DNA from: Neopestalotiopsis rosae
Taxonomy: Eukaryota; Ascomycota; Sordariomycetes; Amphisphaeriales; Sporocadaceae
Reading direction: 5' to 3'
Assembly: GCA_023078685.1 (NCBI GenBank)
Contig: JALGAS010000011.1
Location: forward strand, 1,054,001-1,118,000
Length of the DNA stretch: 64,000 bases
The notes under the pieces are model-generated. The model searched no databases and was not told the DNA's origin. It saw only the letters and a list, made by a program, of their open reading frames with translations. The position numbers were made by a program, and so were the translations under genes. Positions 48,640-60,379 of this stretch are shown in pieces (position 1 is the stretch's first letter; each line of letters opens with the position of its first letter).

Positions 48640-49228
48640 ATGGGAGCCTGCGCATCATGCTTAGGCAGAGCGCGCCAAGATGCATATGACGAGGTAAGCA
48701 CTGCTCGCGTTTCTCCTGTTGCTAGAGTGTCCTTTTGCTTACCAATTTTCATGGCAGGAGGATGAATCACGATTGCTTCTAGACGATCCAAGCAGCTTTC
48801 AGTACGGCAGCTTTGGCGAGCAAAACGCAAACGCACACACAGATCCGCTCGAGTCGCAAAGAGAGCTGGAGGCGCTGCAGAAAGTTGTAGCAAAAACATC
48901 AAAGTACCAACGCAACCCAAGCGCAACGCTCCATGATCTGCCCTGCTAACGCTCTTGCAGTAACCTGGTCGACATTTTCGAAATTGCCCCGTCGCAACCC
49001 CAACAGGCTCATACTACCGCCCTTGCCGGTCAAGACTCACGCCTCAACCGCTACCAAACTATTCTCTCCAAGCTCTCTGCCGACGATGATACGAGTGCAG
49101 CCACCGCGCAGGGTCAAGTCGACTGGCTGAGCGACGATGACACAATGGAAATACAGTTGGACCCGCCCACGGTCAAAGCAGGCGAAGCGCTTGTGGGAAC
49201 CTTCGCTGATGCGGTCACAGTAGCATGA
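48640..49228 (+). CDS. MEH1: LAMTOR1/Ego1 (Meh1)-like lipid-anchored TORC1 scaffold subunit
   Basis: Three exons, 48640-48693, 48758-48903 and 48961-49228, encode 155 residues; the introns (64 and 57 nt) have GTAAGC and GTACCA donors, and the second has a CTAAC branch. The start MGACASC has the N-myristoylation glycine with Cys4 and Cys7 for palmitoylation, the anchor used by LAMTOR1 (p18) and yeast Ego1/Meh1 at the late endosome or vacuole. The central part reads ESRLLLDD and LEALQKVVAKTS, then NNLVDIFEI, and the C-terminus is an acidic region with WLSDDD. In this family the protein holds the Rag GTPases at the membrane to report amino-acid status to TORC1. Length and order fit; the assignment is from motif memory. 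Confidence 0.8.
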
Positions 49229-50863
49229 GCGTATACTGCATTATCACCATTTTGCGGTGTATACCACCATTCAACGGGGCCGTCGACAGCCCAACTGGGA
49301 GCGAGCAGCGGTGAGACATCTGTTGCGTTGCTGCCAGGCTTGACATCGAGCTTTGCGCTGCTATCACCCTGCCTTATACACGACCGTTTCTCCAAACATG
49401 TCGAGTTGCGGATCGGGGCAGTCGTTAATATAGTTGTAAAGGCGAGACCATATTCAGGTCCCAAGCCTCCTGACACAAAGATAAAACCTGTCTTGGGTAC
49501 ACAAGGTGTTACATTCGTACACAAATAGACAGCCAGTGATTGGACTGAACTCTTCCTTTCTCGTTGGGCACGGCCAATCATGTGTTGCTCCGCGCTCTCT
49601 GGATGTACTGGCCCATAGAGCTACAGCCACGTGCGCTTCACACCTTGGTCGCCGGGGCGGAAAGGTTTCTTCTTGTGTATATATAAGACAGACTCATAGT
49701 CTAATCATTTCTTCTACATCCAAATTCCAAATACAATCTTGAGCAACATAATTATATCTTGGATCTGTGCTCCGTCTTTGCTTTAATCGCTCGAGTCTTG
49801 GTGTCCATGGGTATCGTTCCGAAGCCGACTGCCGGGTGCGGGCTTCCTTCAGTTTTCCAGAACACACACAAAATAAAAGGCGAATGCCGGCGCTGCAAAC
49901 GTTACCAAGCCTGTGCAGCATCGATCCATTTAACCATGTGCGCTACATACATTAGAATGTGCGGCCCGGCCCATCGCTCGTCCACTCAGACGGGCTTGAC
50001 CGCTACACTGGGGTTTCCACTCACATGGTTATGGAGTATGGTGCGTACCAACTAGTGGGATAGCCGAGAGAGCATATGTACTAAGCAGACGCTGCATTTT
50101 TTTTCCCTCTCGAATTGGACCCCATCATCCCCTCTCTCTTGCTCGCGTGTCTTCGTCATTGGAGACGGACGTCCTCGCTGTATTATCCAAAAGTGGCTGC
50201 CACTGCCGCTGCGTCGGACCCCTTTGCCGCTCTGTTGATCCAACAAGATCTAGATGTTTAGCCACTTCATATGACGGACAAACTGCCTTCGGTTGGGCCA
50301 CTAGTTAGAGGCTGAGCGATTTCTAAGAAGGGTTGAAAAAAAAAATCGTCTGATGTCTCAAGTCATGGGTGTCGAGTACGAGAGGCCATCACATCACCCG
50401 AGAATAGGACGGCCAAGGCTATCGAAGCATTGATTAATTGTCGATTCAGAGACTCGCACGCTATCGAAGGAAGGATCAGGACCCTCGACCAAGAACCAAC
50501 ATAGGAGGGAAGCGATAGAGAGAGAGGAGAGAGAGGAACGATTTCCCGAACGCAATTCTCTGAAACCCACTGCGTGATTCGATATTGTTGTGTCTTTTCC
50601 CCCCCCTCCCTTGCTTACTTCTCTTCGCATTTCAATTTTCATCTGACCCTTTCTCTTTAATTTCGTATTCCTCCGCCTTTCTCTTCCTCTCACACTCTTC
50701 CCCTTCATTTCTTACTTTCTCTTCCTCGACCATTTTTTTGTCCGAAGCATACACCCTTTTCCGATCGATCGGATATTCAAACACTAACAGAATGGGTCCC
50801 GCTGGTCACCGACAGTGCGACCCAGATCCCAATCAACTTTGCCACCTTTTGCGAGATCCGGCA
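49229..50863. other. Intergenic with a CT-rich promoter-like block
   Basis: 1.6 kb. 49.2-50.5 kb shows no convincing gene. 50585-50755 is strongly CT-rich on the plus strand, as before fungal start codons, and is followed by a palindrome and a 25-codon frame, listed separately. Confidence 0.5.
50760..50773. promoter_or_regulatory. Perfect 14-bp palindrome, everted CCG-N6-CGG
   Basis: TCCGATCGATCGGA is its own reverse complement. CCG and CGG half-sites in everted order resemble sites bound by Zn(II)2Cys6 dimers such as Leu3-type factors, though Leu3 prefers a four-base spacer. It lies just downstream of a CT-rich tract and 18 nt before an ATG. Confidence 0.35.
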
Positions 50864-50869
50864 TCATAA
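50792..50869 (+). CDS. Possible 25-residue small ORF after a CT-rich leader
   Basis: Begins at the first ATG after the CT-rich block and ends with a TAA; the product would have two cysteines (HRQCDPDPNQLCH) and no known domain. It overlaps by six bases the 3' end of the minus-strand gene at 50864. It may be a true small gene, the first exon of an unrecognised transcript, or chance. Confidence 0.2.
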   Translation: MGPAGHRQCDPDPNQLCHLLRDPAS

Positions 50870-51196
50870 AGTCGAGTTTACACGAGTCCAATGCTGCTGC
50901 TGCATGCTATAGATTGCGTTCGATGCCTCGGCCATGTCCCTTTGCGCCTTCTCGATCGTTGCCGTTCGACCACCTTCCCGCTGCCATCGCTGGATATCAC
51001 CCTCGAGCTTGCTGTACTTGCGCTGCTTCTTTTCGATATCTTTGCAGAGCTTGCAAATATCCGGCTCCGGGTTGGTCTGGAATATGAGCTTGAGACCGCA
51101 TGTCTCTCCGGTCCGATATTCTTTTGTACACTGTTCCCGAAAGTGACCCCATCGCCAGAATCCGCACTGCCAACGAGTTTGGTCGAAGTAACACAT
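50864..51196 (-). CDS. Small Cys-rich coiled-coil protein, conserved in sordariomycetes
   Basis: Intronless, 110 residues from ATG at 51196. The N-terminal half is Trp/Cys-rich: MCYFDQTRWQCGFWRWG, then FREQCTKEYRTGETCGLKLIF, then DICKLCKDIEKKQRKY. The spacing of Cys residues, with a final C-x2-C, suggests a small zinc-binding unit. The C-terminal half is a charged helix (YSKLEGDIQRWQREGGRTATIE). I recall near-identical openings in other sordariomycete proteins with no function assigned. There is no signal peptide, so it is probably cytosolic or nuclear. Confidence 0.75.
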   Translation of the reverse strand: MCYFDQTRWQCGFWRWGHFREQCTKEYRTGETCGLKLIFQTNPEPDICKLCKDIEKKQRKYSKLEGDIQRWQREGGRTATIEKAQRDMAEASNAIYSMQQQHWTRVNSTL

Positions 51197-54100
51197 TGGT
51201 TGCTAGAAGAAGATTGAGCTGCTGCAGTCGACGTATCAATACATGTGCGGCGAGGTGAGGCAGCTCGACTGCCGCATTGCAACAACATACAGATGGCTAA
51301 TGACCTTGCGTCCTGCGCGGCCGTTGACAAGAACAAACTGGTGATACCTAATAGCTTCCCGGCGGTTTGAACCAAGGAGCAATAGCAGTTCTCCGTGAGG
51401 TAAATGCAAAAAGTATAGTATCGACGTCAAATAATACAGTGTGCTCGACAAATGATTCGGATTCAATGAGAGCTGGAGCTGCGCAAAGTCTTATATGCGC
51501 TTTGGGACCGTCTCTCCCGATATGTTGGTGCGATGCCGAATTGATATCTTCATGGACAGCTCTTGACATGCGCTGGCAGATGTTTCTCTACACTGCCGTT
51601 CCCATAGTTTCTACCCGACTCTTCCATAGTGCCCTCAAGGATTGGTGGAGCATCCACGCATCATGCCTCCTGAGTTGGGTTGCATAGCAAAGTGCTTGCA
51701 GAATCCCGCCCAACATCAAGTTCGGACGATGTATTGATGCCACGTCGGCAGAGGGGGAACTTGAACATCAACTGCTCGACCGTCCCCCACCTGCTGCTAC
51801 TCACTCAGTACATGGACTCACACATTCGAGCATCTTTGAAGCATGTAGCCCCATGGGCCCCCTGCTCTTTATGCAAACCTCCCATTGGCTTGTCGCTCAT
51901 GTTCGACCGACAGTGTTCGTGTACGTAACCTGCACATCCAAATTTGACCTGGAGACCCCTACGCCCGCGTGCTGCCGTCTGCACGTAGCTTTGATCGTTC
52001 CGCGTCTGCGGCCAAGGGACCAGGCCTGGTGCCAACTCCATATGTAGTCCCACAGCCCAGCAGCCAATGCCCGGCGGTGGCTAGTGGCGGTTGTCAACCC
52101 TACTGCTATTTCTACAATCATTCATCAGGCACCACAACTTGGTCCAGGACTGGCATGAAGAATAAATCACGGGGTCTGGCGTTGAGACCTCGTTGCACTA
52201 CATGAACCTGCATTACCTCTGCTTTCTACTTAGTTCAACCCCCGCATACGCTACTATCTGCAAGTCGAGGACCAAGGACCAATCTTTGGCCAGGGATCAC
52301 GACTCTTCGACACCTCTTGAGATATCTTTTGTCTCTGACGACTTGTATCAAAATTGAAAAAATGGGACCAGTCGCTGCTCTCTTCTAGGCCAGATGAGCG
52401 AGTGCAAACAAGTATCACAGTGTTTCTGCGTCAGGAAGAACGACTGCGCAACGATTTGGGCCGGATTCGACGACACGGCTCGGTGGCGTAATATGCTGTT
52501 GATCATCTTCAAGCGCGAGCTCCATGTACACTCAAATACACGCACATCCCTATGTAACCCAGAACAGTGTCCGTTGAACCAGACTTCTGTGCTGCCATCG
52601 CGGAGAAAGCGACCGGCGATAGAGCTGCCTGGCTGGAACGGAACAGATTGGGTCGGCTACGGTCTCTGGCTCAATCTAGGCAAGAGGTAAATGAAGAATT
52701 GGAGTGACACCGCAGTACAACGCAGGCATACCCACGCCCGGAAAGTCAATATGGGTGCAATGAGTCTCGGCTAGAAGGGATAGGAAGGCCAAGGATCTTC
52801 ACTGGGGGGTACTTTGTTGTAACAACGTGGCGAGGCCCCCTTGGGTCCCGGCCAGGCCCACTGCCACGCTCTGATGCCGAGAGCTTTGAGAAATTTTGTT
52901 ATTCAAGAAGGCAATCTGATGTGCTCAACCTGAGTGGCTCGATTTCGTCATAATCATGTATGTTATAGGGCCGGCATTGTACTCCTTTGATCAATATTGA
53001 AGGACTCTTTTTGTTATAGCATTATAGCATGGCGATTGGGGACACTTTCAAGACATGACTCTAAAAATACAGACTATGTAAGATAGAATGTAGAGTATAA
53101 CCGCGAGAGAGAATTATTCTTCAGGCCAACTTAGGACAATTGTAAGCTTTGCGGCGTAGGAATGTTCTTAGCAACCCTGTGGCTCCCAGTATCACAAGTG
53201 GCTCGCTCGACCAAATTGACTGCAACTGACTGCAACTTTCCCACATAAAATCAAGCATGCTAGAGCCTCGGATTAGACCAGTGTACCATGCCGTGAAATT
53301 CTTGGTCCCTACGCTGGATATGCAATTGGCGCCTTTGTTGCAGTCACAATGCTTTAGTGGTCGGATGGACCTGACACCTTAGGTTAGCAACCTCCTACTG
53401 AGCTCTCGGAATAGTCTTCTTTTGGGCAGGTAGGGCTGAGAATGGGCTTGTCCATTTTTTCCCTCTCTTTGACAGAAAATTGCTTTACCTTGTTGAATAT
53501 TATCTATAACAGCGGCTCGAAGAGAATGTTAGCATTGCTAAAAGAAATAAAGAGAGCCTGTATCTTTTGTAGTAGCGTATCAGTCCTATCACACAGGACA
53601 GTGTGGACATCGCAAGATTCCTCACGAAATTTCCATCCACGGAGGGATTTAGTGACAATCACAATGTAAAATTCTTCATCTGAAGGCAGCCGCAGCGTTG
53701 CGGCGTCGCCAACGAACGGATCGTCCCGCGCATTTTTCGCAACAATGACTCGCAGCAAGGAACTGCAACCCAAATTTCTCGTGATGATGCATTTGATGTT
53801 CAACGACTCGTGTACTTCTTCATGCAGTACCATGGGGTAGCAGCTTCTTTCCACTCGTGGCCTCATAATATTGAGGTGCATGGATAGAGAGCACAACAGT
53901 CTGACACTTGCTCCCGACCCACACAAGCCGGGTTGTCATGTGTCACGACAATTTTTGCCGGTCATGTCACTGATGTGTTTCGGGGCATTGTATTAATGAC
54001 TGCGATCCGTTCCCCTACACATATGAATAGCGGTCTGTTAGGAGCTCCAGAGCCGAATGAGTGCAGAATGAAGATAGACACTTGGCTAGGGATCGAAGAG

Positions 54101-57100
54101 ATACAGCTAAGACTCACTTGTACCTCACACTCAACCTCAACGTCAATACAGCCCTTCTACTTGGCCGTTCTGTACCTGTTTCATTTACAGCCTCTCAAGG
54201 CATACGTCAGCAATACTATTGGCCAACCATCATGAGAACGCAGATGCGGCTAGAGCGGGACGTGCCTGTAGGCAGGCTGTGGCCTTCCAAGCGGCCATCA
54301 CAACAACATGGCATCATTGATGTGTTGCTTGCGTGGGACTTTGACTTTGAACAACAATCGTGATCCCAGGAGAATCCGGTTTGCTGGAGACTGGGTGCTC
54401 CTTTGGCAAATCGTATCCTTTACTACCCTCTGGCTGTCTGTCAAATGTTGAGCCCCCATGTCCGCCCCCCATATTCCCAAGCCGACATCATTCGTCATAG
54501 TCGACTTTGGCCTGGCTTGTGTCTAGTCGGAACTGCAGAAGCAGGACTCCGCTCCCACCTTGCAGAAGCCTTGCAGCTTTCCTCCAAGTATGTGACCAAA
54601 AAAGAGTAGATACATCTTGGCCCGTTCATCCAGGGTCCTATGAATTGTCAAGCTGGCATGCCGCATCCACACCCGGAACCATTATCATTACTGCTTTATG
54701 ATTGGAACGGGGACCGACCGGAAGGCTTTTCATAATCTAGCTGCCACGACACTGATGTCAATCAGCCCTTGCTCCACACCGAAGATTGTGCGGTATTGGA
54801 GTGAGGAGTACTTAGCCATATTTACTACTTATCAATGAGCCACTTGCCAGGTATGAAATTGTTACCCTTTGTTAGAAATTGTGCAGGATAACAATCCACT
54901 CCAACCTACCCAACGACTGCGAACATCCTTCTCTATGAGCCGCAGGACCATGTAGACTAATTGCAGCCCAATTGTTTGCCGAGAGCAGATATTCATTAGG
55001 CCTCGATGCAAACGGACAGTCAAAATGGGAGAAGTGCTGCAATTGCCTGGCCTATTAAGACGACCTGTTGAGGTCCAAAGCGGCCGGCCGGGGGACCCGG
55101 CTTGTTGCGCACAATTCTCAGGGAGACTTCTGATGTAATCCGTCCATCAATCTGCGGCTTTAAGCCGTTGACAGACGAAAGTATTGTGTACTACCTGCTT
55201 CTCCTGCTGCTGCCGCTGCCGCCACCGCCTACCTGCCAGGCACATGTAACCACCGCACATGAGTGAGTTTCGACAGGTCATAATCTAGCACCTTGGACGA
55301 CAACAACAGTCTCACGGCAAGGCTGACGGACTGAATTACTTGTTTGTCAAGTAAAAGACCAGCCTGATCAATTAGCGCGATTAGCCAAGATCCAAGGCCA
55401 GAACAGGGTCCTTTGATCCATATGTTCATCAGGCAGCTCATAGAGCCCCGAGGTGGGTGAATCCACAGAACGTGAACCATATACAGGCCAGAACGGCTGA
55501 GCTAGCTATTTTCGGCTAGCTTTCCTTGTAATTATCATACTCCTCAATCTCGCTCAGCAGTCAGATTCAGTTTCTTAATCACACCAACATGTCTGCATCT
55601 AGAGTGGTACCAGTATAGGACAATGGGTACTTGCCCACCGACTAAACATTGACACACCCGCCTATGATACTGCCTGAATGATACAGCGTGGTCCATTTTT
55701 GATACTTTACTACTAGAAGGATTTCTCAAATAGACCGACGCGGCAGTACTTGGCGCGGCCAGCTTTCGTGACGTTGTATATGTGGCGGGTCAATAGTCCA
55801 TTTTCGGGATGTGTGAAAGCATTTCCCTTCTCGCTTCTTCTGCAACCTGAGCTATCAAATTCTATATCCTCTAGACTTGCTTACTTAGCGTTCATGTATA
55901 AGCTAGAAAGCATTTCATTTGAGACTTTTCGTGTTTATGACCAAAGTATCCGCAATCACTCTTCTCAATGAGGTTGCAAATATTCAGTGCAGATATGAAT
56001 TGTACTTATATAGCACATTGAAATGCCCTGTCTTTGGCAGTTCTCACTGACTGATGTTTTTCTTGCTTTGGCTGTCGTCGTCATCATTATCTCTCATTAC
56101 GCGATGCTCGCGTGGCACAGCCATCAAACGGCTGTCGCAGAAGGAGGAAGGAAAAATAGCCACCGTCACTTATAGGTCAGGTACCTCGGTCATGTAGTTC
56201 AGTTCATCAGCCTGTAAATACCCCGCGAATTTCGTACGGTCGAAATCAGTCCACATGTAGATAGGTTAAGTAGGTATTTAGTACACTTGCTTTGCTTGCA
56301 AGGTACAGTCAATTCTCAGAGCCAACAGACACGCGCATCCCTGTCACGTCACGGCTTGTGACGCACCGACAGTCTCAACCATGACCTCCATTCCCTTCCG
56401 TGTTCCTCGTTTTCCTTCGGCCTTGCGCCTAGTCTCTGTCCATCAGACAGACGGTCACATTCTCTTGTCTACACTGAGATTCTGTCAATTTGTGCAAAGT
56501 CTGCACCTTCATACGCTGGAATTTGCAAAGCTGACACCACTTGCTAGTCATTGATTTAGGACTGCCGAATTTCCTGGGGCACAGCTCCTGCGTACTTGGA
56601 CCCGGATGTCCTGGAAGACTACCATCCTGATGCGCTTCACTTGCTCAAGCCGTCGGATCCTACATCAGGGCACTCAGACCCTGGTCGAAGGCCGCTCGCT
56701 CGCTCGCCTTATCCAGATTTGATTGAACAAACCTCACCACTACCAACCTCGCGCCATGATCAGAGGAGAGGGGAAGCTGCAGTACCCCACGACGGTCTAT
56801 TGGAGCCCGACCGCATGAACGACCTCTTGTTTCGTAGCTTTGAGGCCGCAAATTGTCTGCCCTGAATTAGCTGGCAGTCTCGGGGCTACTTCCGAGCGTG
56901 TGCAGCACATCTATCGAAACATCACGACTGCCCTTGCCCTTGCCGCAACAAAATCTACCTCGAGGCTTTCGTTTCTGGAGATTTTTTGGGAGTCTCTCCG
57001 TGCTAGACGCAGAGGAGTGCTCGCCCGGCGGCAACCGCCAGTACAACATTTTTGAGCTGTCCTTTGGAGGCGCCATCTTGTGGGCTCCATCCCATCCCAC

Positions 57101-57186
57101 CCTGCCTCTTGCACGGCGTGGTGACTTGCCTTGCCTATACTGTCACTAGCTTTGACATATCATCGATACCACCTTAGCATCCAAAT
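51197..57186. other. 6-kb gene-poor stretch
   Basis: The longest gap. Frames such as 51367-51687, 52394-52690, 53933-54363 and 56596-56865 are short with no families or splice partners. The minus-strand frame 53504-53926 (140 codons) is the most protein-like but has no recognisable domain. A CTG/CCG triplet-rich spot is at 55.2 kb. The last kilobase should contain the promoter of the F-box gene. Confidence 0.45.
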
Positions 57187-58699
57187 ATGTCACGGACTCT
57201 AGTAGGCATGTTGCCGGCCGCAGAGGCGCCATCATATCAGGACGGGGATCTGGACCAGGATCAACATGGCCACGAACGGGATGTTCCCGGTCAGAATCTC
57301 AGCCTGACCTCGGTGATGCCAGCTGCCTCTGGTACGTCCCCAGAATTGCAAGCACCCTTATTGCTTAGCTCTGTGGCCGCTGCTTCTATCTGGCTACCAT
57401 CCAGATCATCAACTTTTGCATCAATGCAGGGCATTGATCCATATACACGTCACCAGATGGAGATACCCGCTGGACCGGTCAGTACCCAATACCTTCTCAT
57501 GGCCAGATCTAATCTGCCTGCTCCAGCACAGTACCTGGAAGGAATCAACAATATGAGGCGCGGGACGTCCGTAGACGTGAATGAGCCTGGTACTATGGAC
57601 CACGACTTGAGAGTGATTGAGACCACATCGGTCGATCGGGCTGCCAGGAAAGATTTTCAATCTGCCGCGCTGCCCACTGATGAGTCTTGTTGTGAACTCA
57701 CAGCACTAGCCACGCCAGTCAAGTTGCATTTGGACAGTCCAGAATGGGTGTCGGCATCAGATTTAATCCATGCAACAATGGTACGGCGTCAATGTTCTGG
57801 TGGGACTGTCACTGCAGAGCCAAACTTGGACCGATTGCCAAACGAGATACTCATGCACATTTTCAGTTGTCTTGATGTATGCGATCTGTTGACCACATCA
57901 AGGGTATGTTGGTCCTTCGCCCTTCATCTTTTGATGTGTGACTTGACAACAGACCCTTCCTCCCATGTTTGCACAATGCGTATTTTGACTCAAACGCCAT
58001 GTTCCGCCATTCCGCCTTTGCGCCCTTTGTGCTCACCTCCCACACCCTTCAGACCTATCTCAGACCATCTGAACTCATGTGTCATACTATTGTGTCTGGC
58101 CCTAGAGAGTGTTTTTTTTCTTCACACATAGCTTGCAAAGCCTTGCACCACCACTGCAGCCATCAATAGTATTGTGTTGCTGACCCTGATTTTAGATCAA
58201 TCACCATCTTCGCAGTATTTCGCTTCTCCCAATACTTCATCATCACCGGCTGAAACGTGCGCGTTCCACTCTCTTTTTTCTGCTGGACTCACCATCGCGG
58301 CCATCACTGTCTGAGCTGATTGCGCGGCACATTTTCTTAACCCATACAACCCAAGTTTCACGCAAATTGGCTCGTAGTCTTGTTGCGATTCGGTTGTCCC
58401 GCCGGCTTCCTCTGCGACCTTCAGCTAAGGCGCTGGTACTGCGAGGAGTTTTGCCTGGCGAGTGTGTCGGAGGTCTCGTGGCTCCTGCACTCGTGGCGAC
58501 GAAGCGTGCTGTTGAGAAGGAGAGGCTGAAAGATGGCCTGCGAAGCTGGGTGGGTGGAGTATGGAAAGGCCAAGTATGGGAGAGAGGCGACCGGGTGAGA
58601 CGATGGGACGAGAGCAGAGGAGTTGGACGTGTGTGGAAACTGCGACAGTTTTGGGAGCGTGTTGCAAAGAACGACAATATTGGGCGCAGCGCAGCGTGA
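57187..58699 (+). CDS. F-box protein
   Basis: Two exons, 57187-57903 and 58196-58699, encode 406 residues; the 292-nt intron runs from a GTATGT donor to a TTTTAG acceptor in phase 0. The first 210 residues are disordered. An F-box spans the junction at about residues 215-255: LDRLPNEILMHIFSCLDVCDLLTTSR joined to INHHLRSISLLPILHHHRL. F-boxes bind Skp1 in SCF ubiquitin ligases. Downstream is a basic helical region (RLSRRLPLRPSAKALVLRG, VLPGEC, AVEKERLKDGLRSWV) that I recall in a conserved sordariomycete F-box family; RPSAKALVLRGVLP resembles an RPEL-type repeat. The intron is long and could hide a small exon. Targets are unknown. Confidence 0.8.
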
Positions 58700-59329
58700 G
58701 TTTATAAGAAGTTGAAGTTATGTAAGGTTATGCAGTGCCGAAAGTATTCTTGTCTAATTTACGACAGTTCCTGATGAGGTCGTTTACCATCTCGCTGACA
58801 CGTATATATCTGGAAGCTTGCCACATTCGCAGGTCATCGGGACCCGGAGCAGCGTTTCCCACACGCGAGCTTTTCTTGTCTCTATCCTGGCAGACCTCAA
58901 GGACAACGAAAAGAGGTAAAGTAATGCATTGCGGTGTTCAAACGGGCCGGAGGCAGCGCAGATAGTGGGAATCCTTACACTAGGTAGACAATCCAACATA
59001 TTGAAATAAGACTTGTACTTGTTTTTAGCACGAAGTACTAAATCAAGCTGCTCGGAATAGCCGTATCGAATCTACAAGAAGGCTTCAATTAGAAACCTAT
59101 AATGCTATCAAAATAAAGAGGTCGTAAATAACGCCGCGCTGGATGCTAAGGTGCGAACATAAACAATGCTCTTTCATGTAAACCATACCTACTCGGAAGC
59201 TGTCCAGTCCATTGAATCATGGTCCATTGCACGCGTGGTGCAAGGTTTGAATCCATGCAATGCCAAATATGATATGTAATCGGCTTTTGTGACGCTTTGG
59301 AAGGCCAAAGCATCGGCGTCGTGGCCACG
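58700..59329. other. Convergent intergenic
   Basis: 630 nt between the F-box gene and the ZNF830-like gene, holding both 3' ends. No gene seen. Confidence 0.55.
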
Positions 59330-60379
59330 CTATGCGCCACGGAAGCGGAAGCCATCATCCCAGTCTTCCTCGTCATCCTCCTCATCGTCGCTTTCTGAAT
59401 CGTTCGTGTTCGTAGAGCTTGCATTCTCTTTGCCCAATGCTGCCTTGACGGTCTTGTCAATGGTGCTATTTGCAACGATAGTCTTTGTGTTTGCAGCACC
59501 GCCTTTCCGCAACTCCTCACGACGTTCTTTCAACTTGCGGACGCGGGATTCGAGTTGCTCCATCTCTGCAAACTCGTCCTCGAGTGCGCGAGTTGCATCC
59601 TCCTTTTCGTCTGCTATCTCAGCGTCGAGCAAATGTTTCCTTCGCTCATTTTCCTCCTCCTGCGACTTGGCGGCTACCTCTCCAGCGGTAAGAGCAGGGG
59701 CAGAAATGACAGCATCGGCGTAGTCGGGAGACGCAACCTCGGCTTCAAAAGCCGCCCACTCTGCCTCATCAATAGCGCCGCTCATGGGAGCTGCCATAGC
59801 CGCGGAAATTGTAGGAACAATCAAGCTCTCTGTCGAAATCGGCACATGATTGATATTTGGCGTGCCAGTATGTTCTGATCCGAGACCGATTAACGGCGAG
59901 CGACCCATGGGGGGGATGTTTGGTGTCGATGTCTGCGAGCCTTCGCCTATCTGTGGTGTGGCGGGCCGTGAAGGAATCGAAATTTCAAAGCCTTGTGCTG
60001 GAGTAGTCGAGGTTCGTCTATTTAGCCCAGGGGGCGTTCCCGACTTTTCCTTGTCGCTATTTGTGGCGGAAGCAGTCATATTTCTCTTCTTTGGCAGCGG
60101 GTTCTCCAGACCGTCCCCAAGAGTAGCATCCATTTCCTCGACATCGTCATGCTTCCTTTTGCCCGCGGGCTCTATGGAGGATGCAGGAATTGCTACCGCT
60201 TCGGCTTCCCTCTGTCTGTGGTTTGAGCTGCTCAGATGTGTTTCCCAAATCGCGTCTGACCTGACGACCTCGCGACACAGTTTGCAGAGCAGCTTGCCAG
60301 CATCGCTGTAAGCTGCATGGGGGTGCTCGATGCGGTTTGCAGCCCGGTGAGCTCTCAGCAACGAGCGAGCATCGGACAT
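59330..60379 (-). CDS. ZNF830/CCDC16-like zinc-finger coiled-coil protein
   Basis: Intronless, 349 residues from the ATG at 60379; the frame stays open upstream but MSDARSLLRAHRA is the family-typical start. One C2H2 finger of the RNA-binding type is at residues 32-54 (C32-x2-C35-x12-H48-x5-H54: CKLCREVV...HLSSSNH). A disordered Ser/Thr/Pro middle follows, then a helical region with DEAEWAAFEAEV and KSQEEENERRKHLLDAEI, and a coiled coil with EEFAEMEQ-type heptads. The chain ends in an acidic run and DDGFRFRGA. ZNF830 proteins associate with the spliceosome and nuclear RNA processing; that role is inferred from the family. It is divergent from MED7. Confidence 0.87.
   Translation of the reverse strand: MSDARSLLRAHRAANRIEHPHAAYSDAGKLLCKLCREVVRSDAIWETHLSSSNHRQREAEAVAIPASSIEPAGKRKHDDVEEMDATLGDGLENPLPKKRNMTASATNSDKEKSGTPPGLNRRTSTTPAQGFEISIPSRPATPQIGEGSQTSTPNIPPMGRSPLIGLGSEHTGTPNINHVPISTESLIVPTISAAMAAPMSGAIDEAEWAAFEAEVASPDYADAVISAPALTAGEVAAKSQEEENERRKHLLDAEIADEKEDATRALEDEFAEMEQLESRVRKLKERREELRKGGAANTKTIVANSTIDKTVKAALGKENASSTNTNDSESDDEEDDEEDWDDGFRFRGA

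Noticed and set aside
49114..49581. 155-codon minus-strand frame
   Set aside because: Overlaps exon 3 of the LAMTOR1-like gene on the opposite strand and has no family.
50878..51375. 165-codon Ser/Arg-rich minus-strand frame
   Set aside because: A shifted shadow of the Cys-rich coiled-coil gene, which has the more protein-like and conserved sequence.
53504..53926. 140-codon minus-strand frame as a confident gene
   Set aside because: Somewhat protein-like but no domain, no homologue recalled and no neighbour exons; kept only as part of a finding.
57904..58131. Read-through of the F-box first exon into the following sequence
   Set aside because: A clean GTATGT donor precedes it, the extra residues look non-coding and splicing to 58196 completes the F-box.
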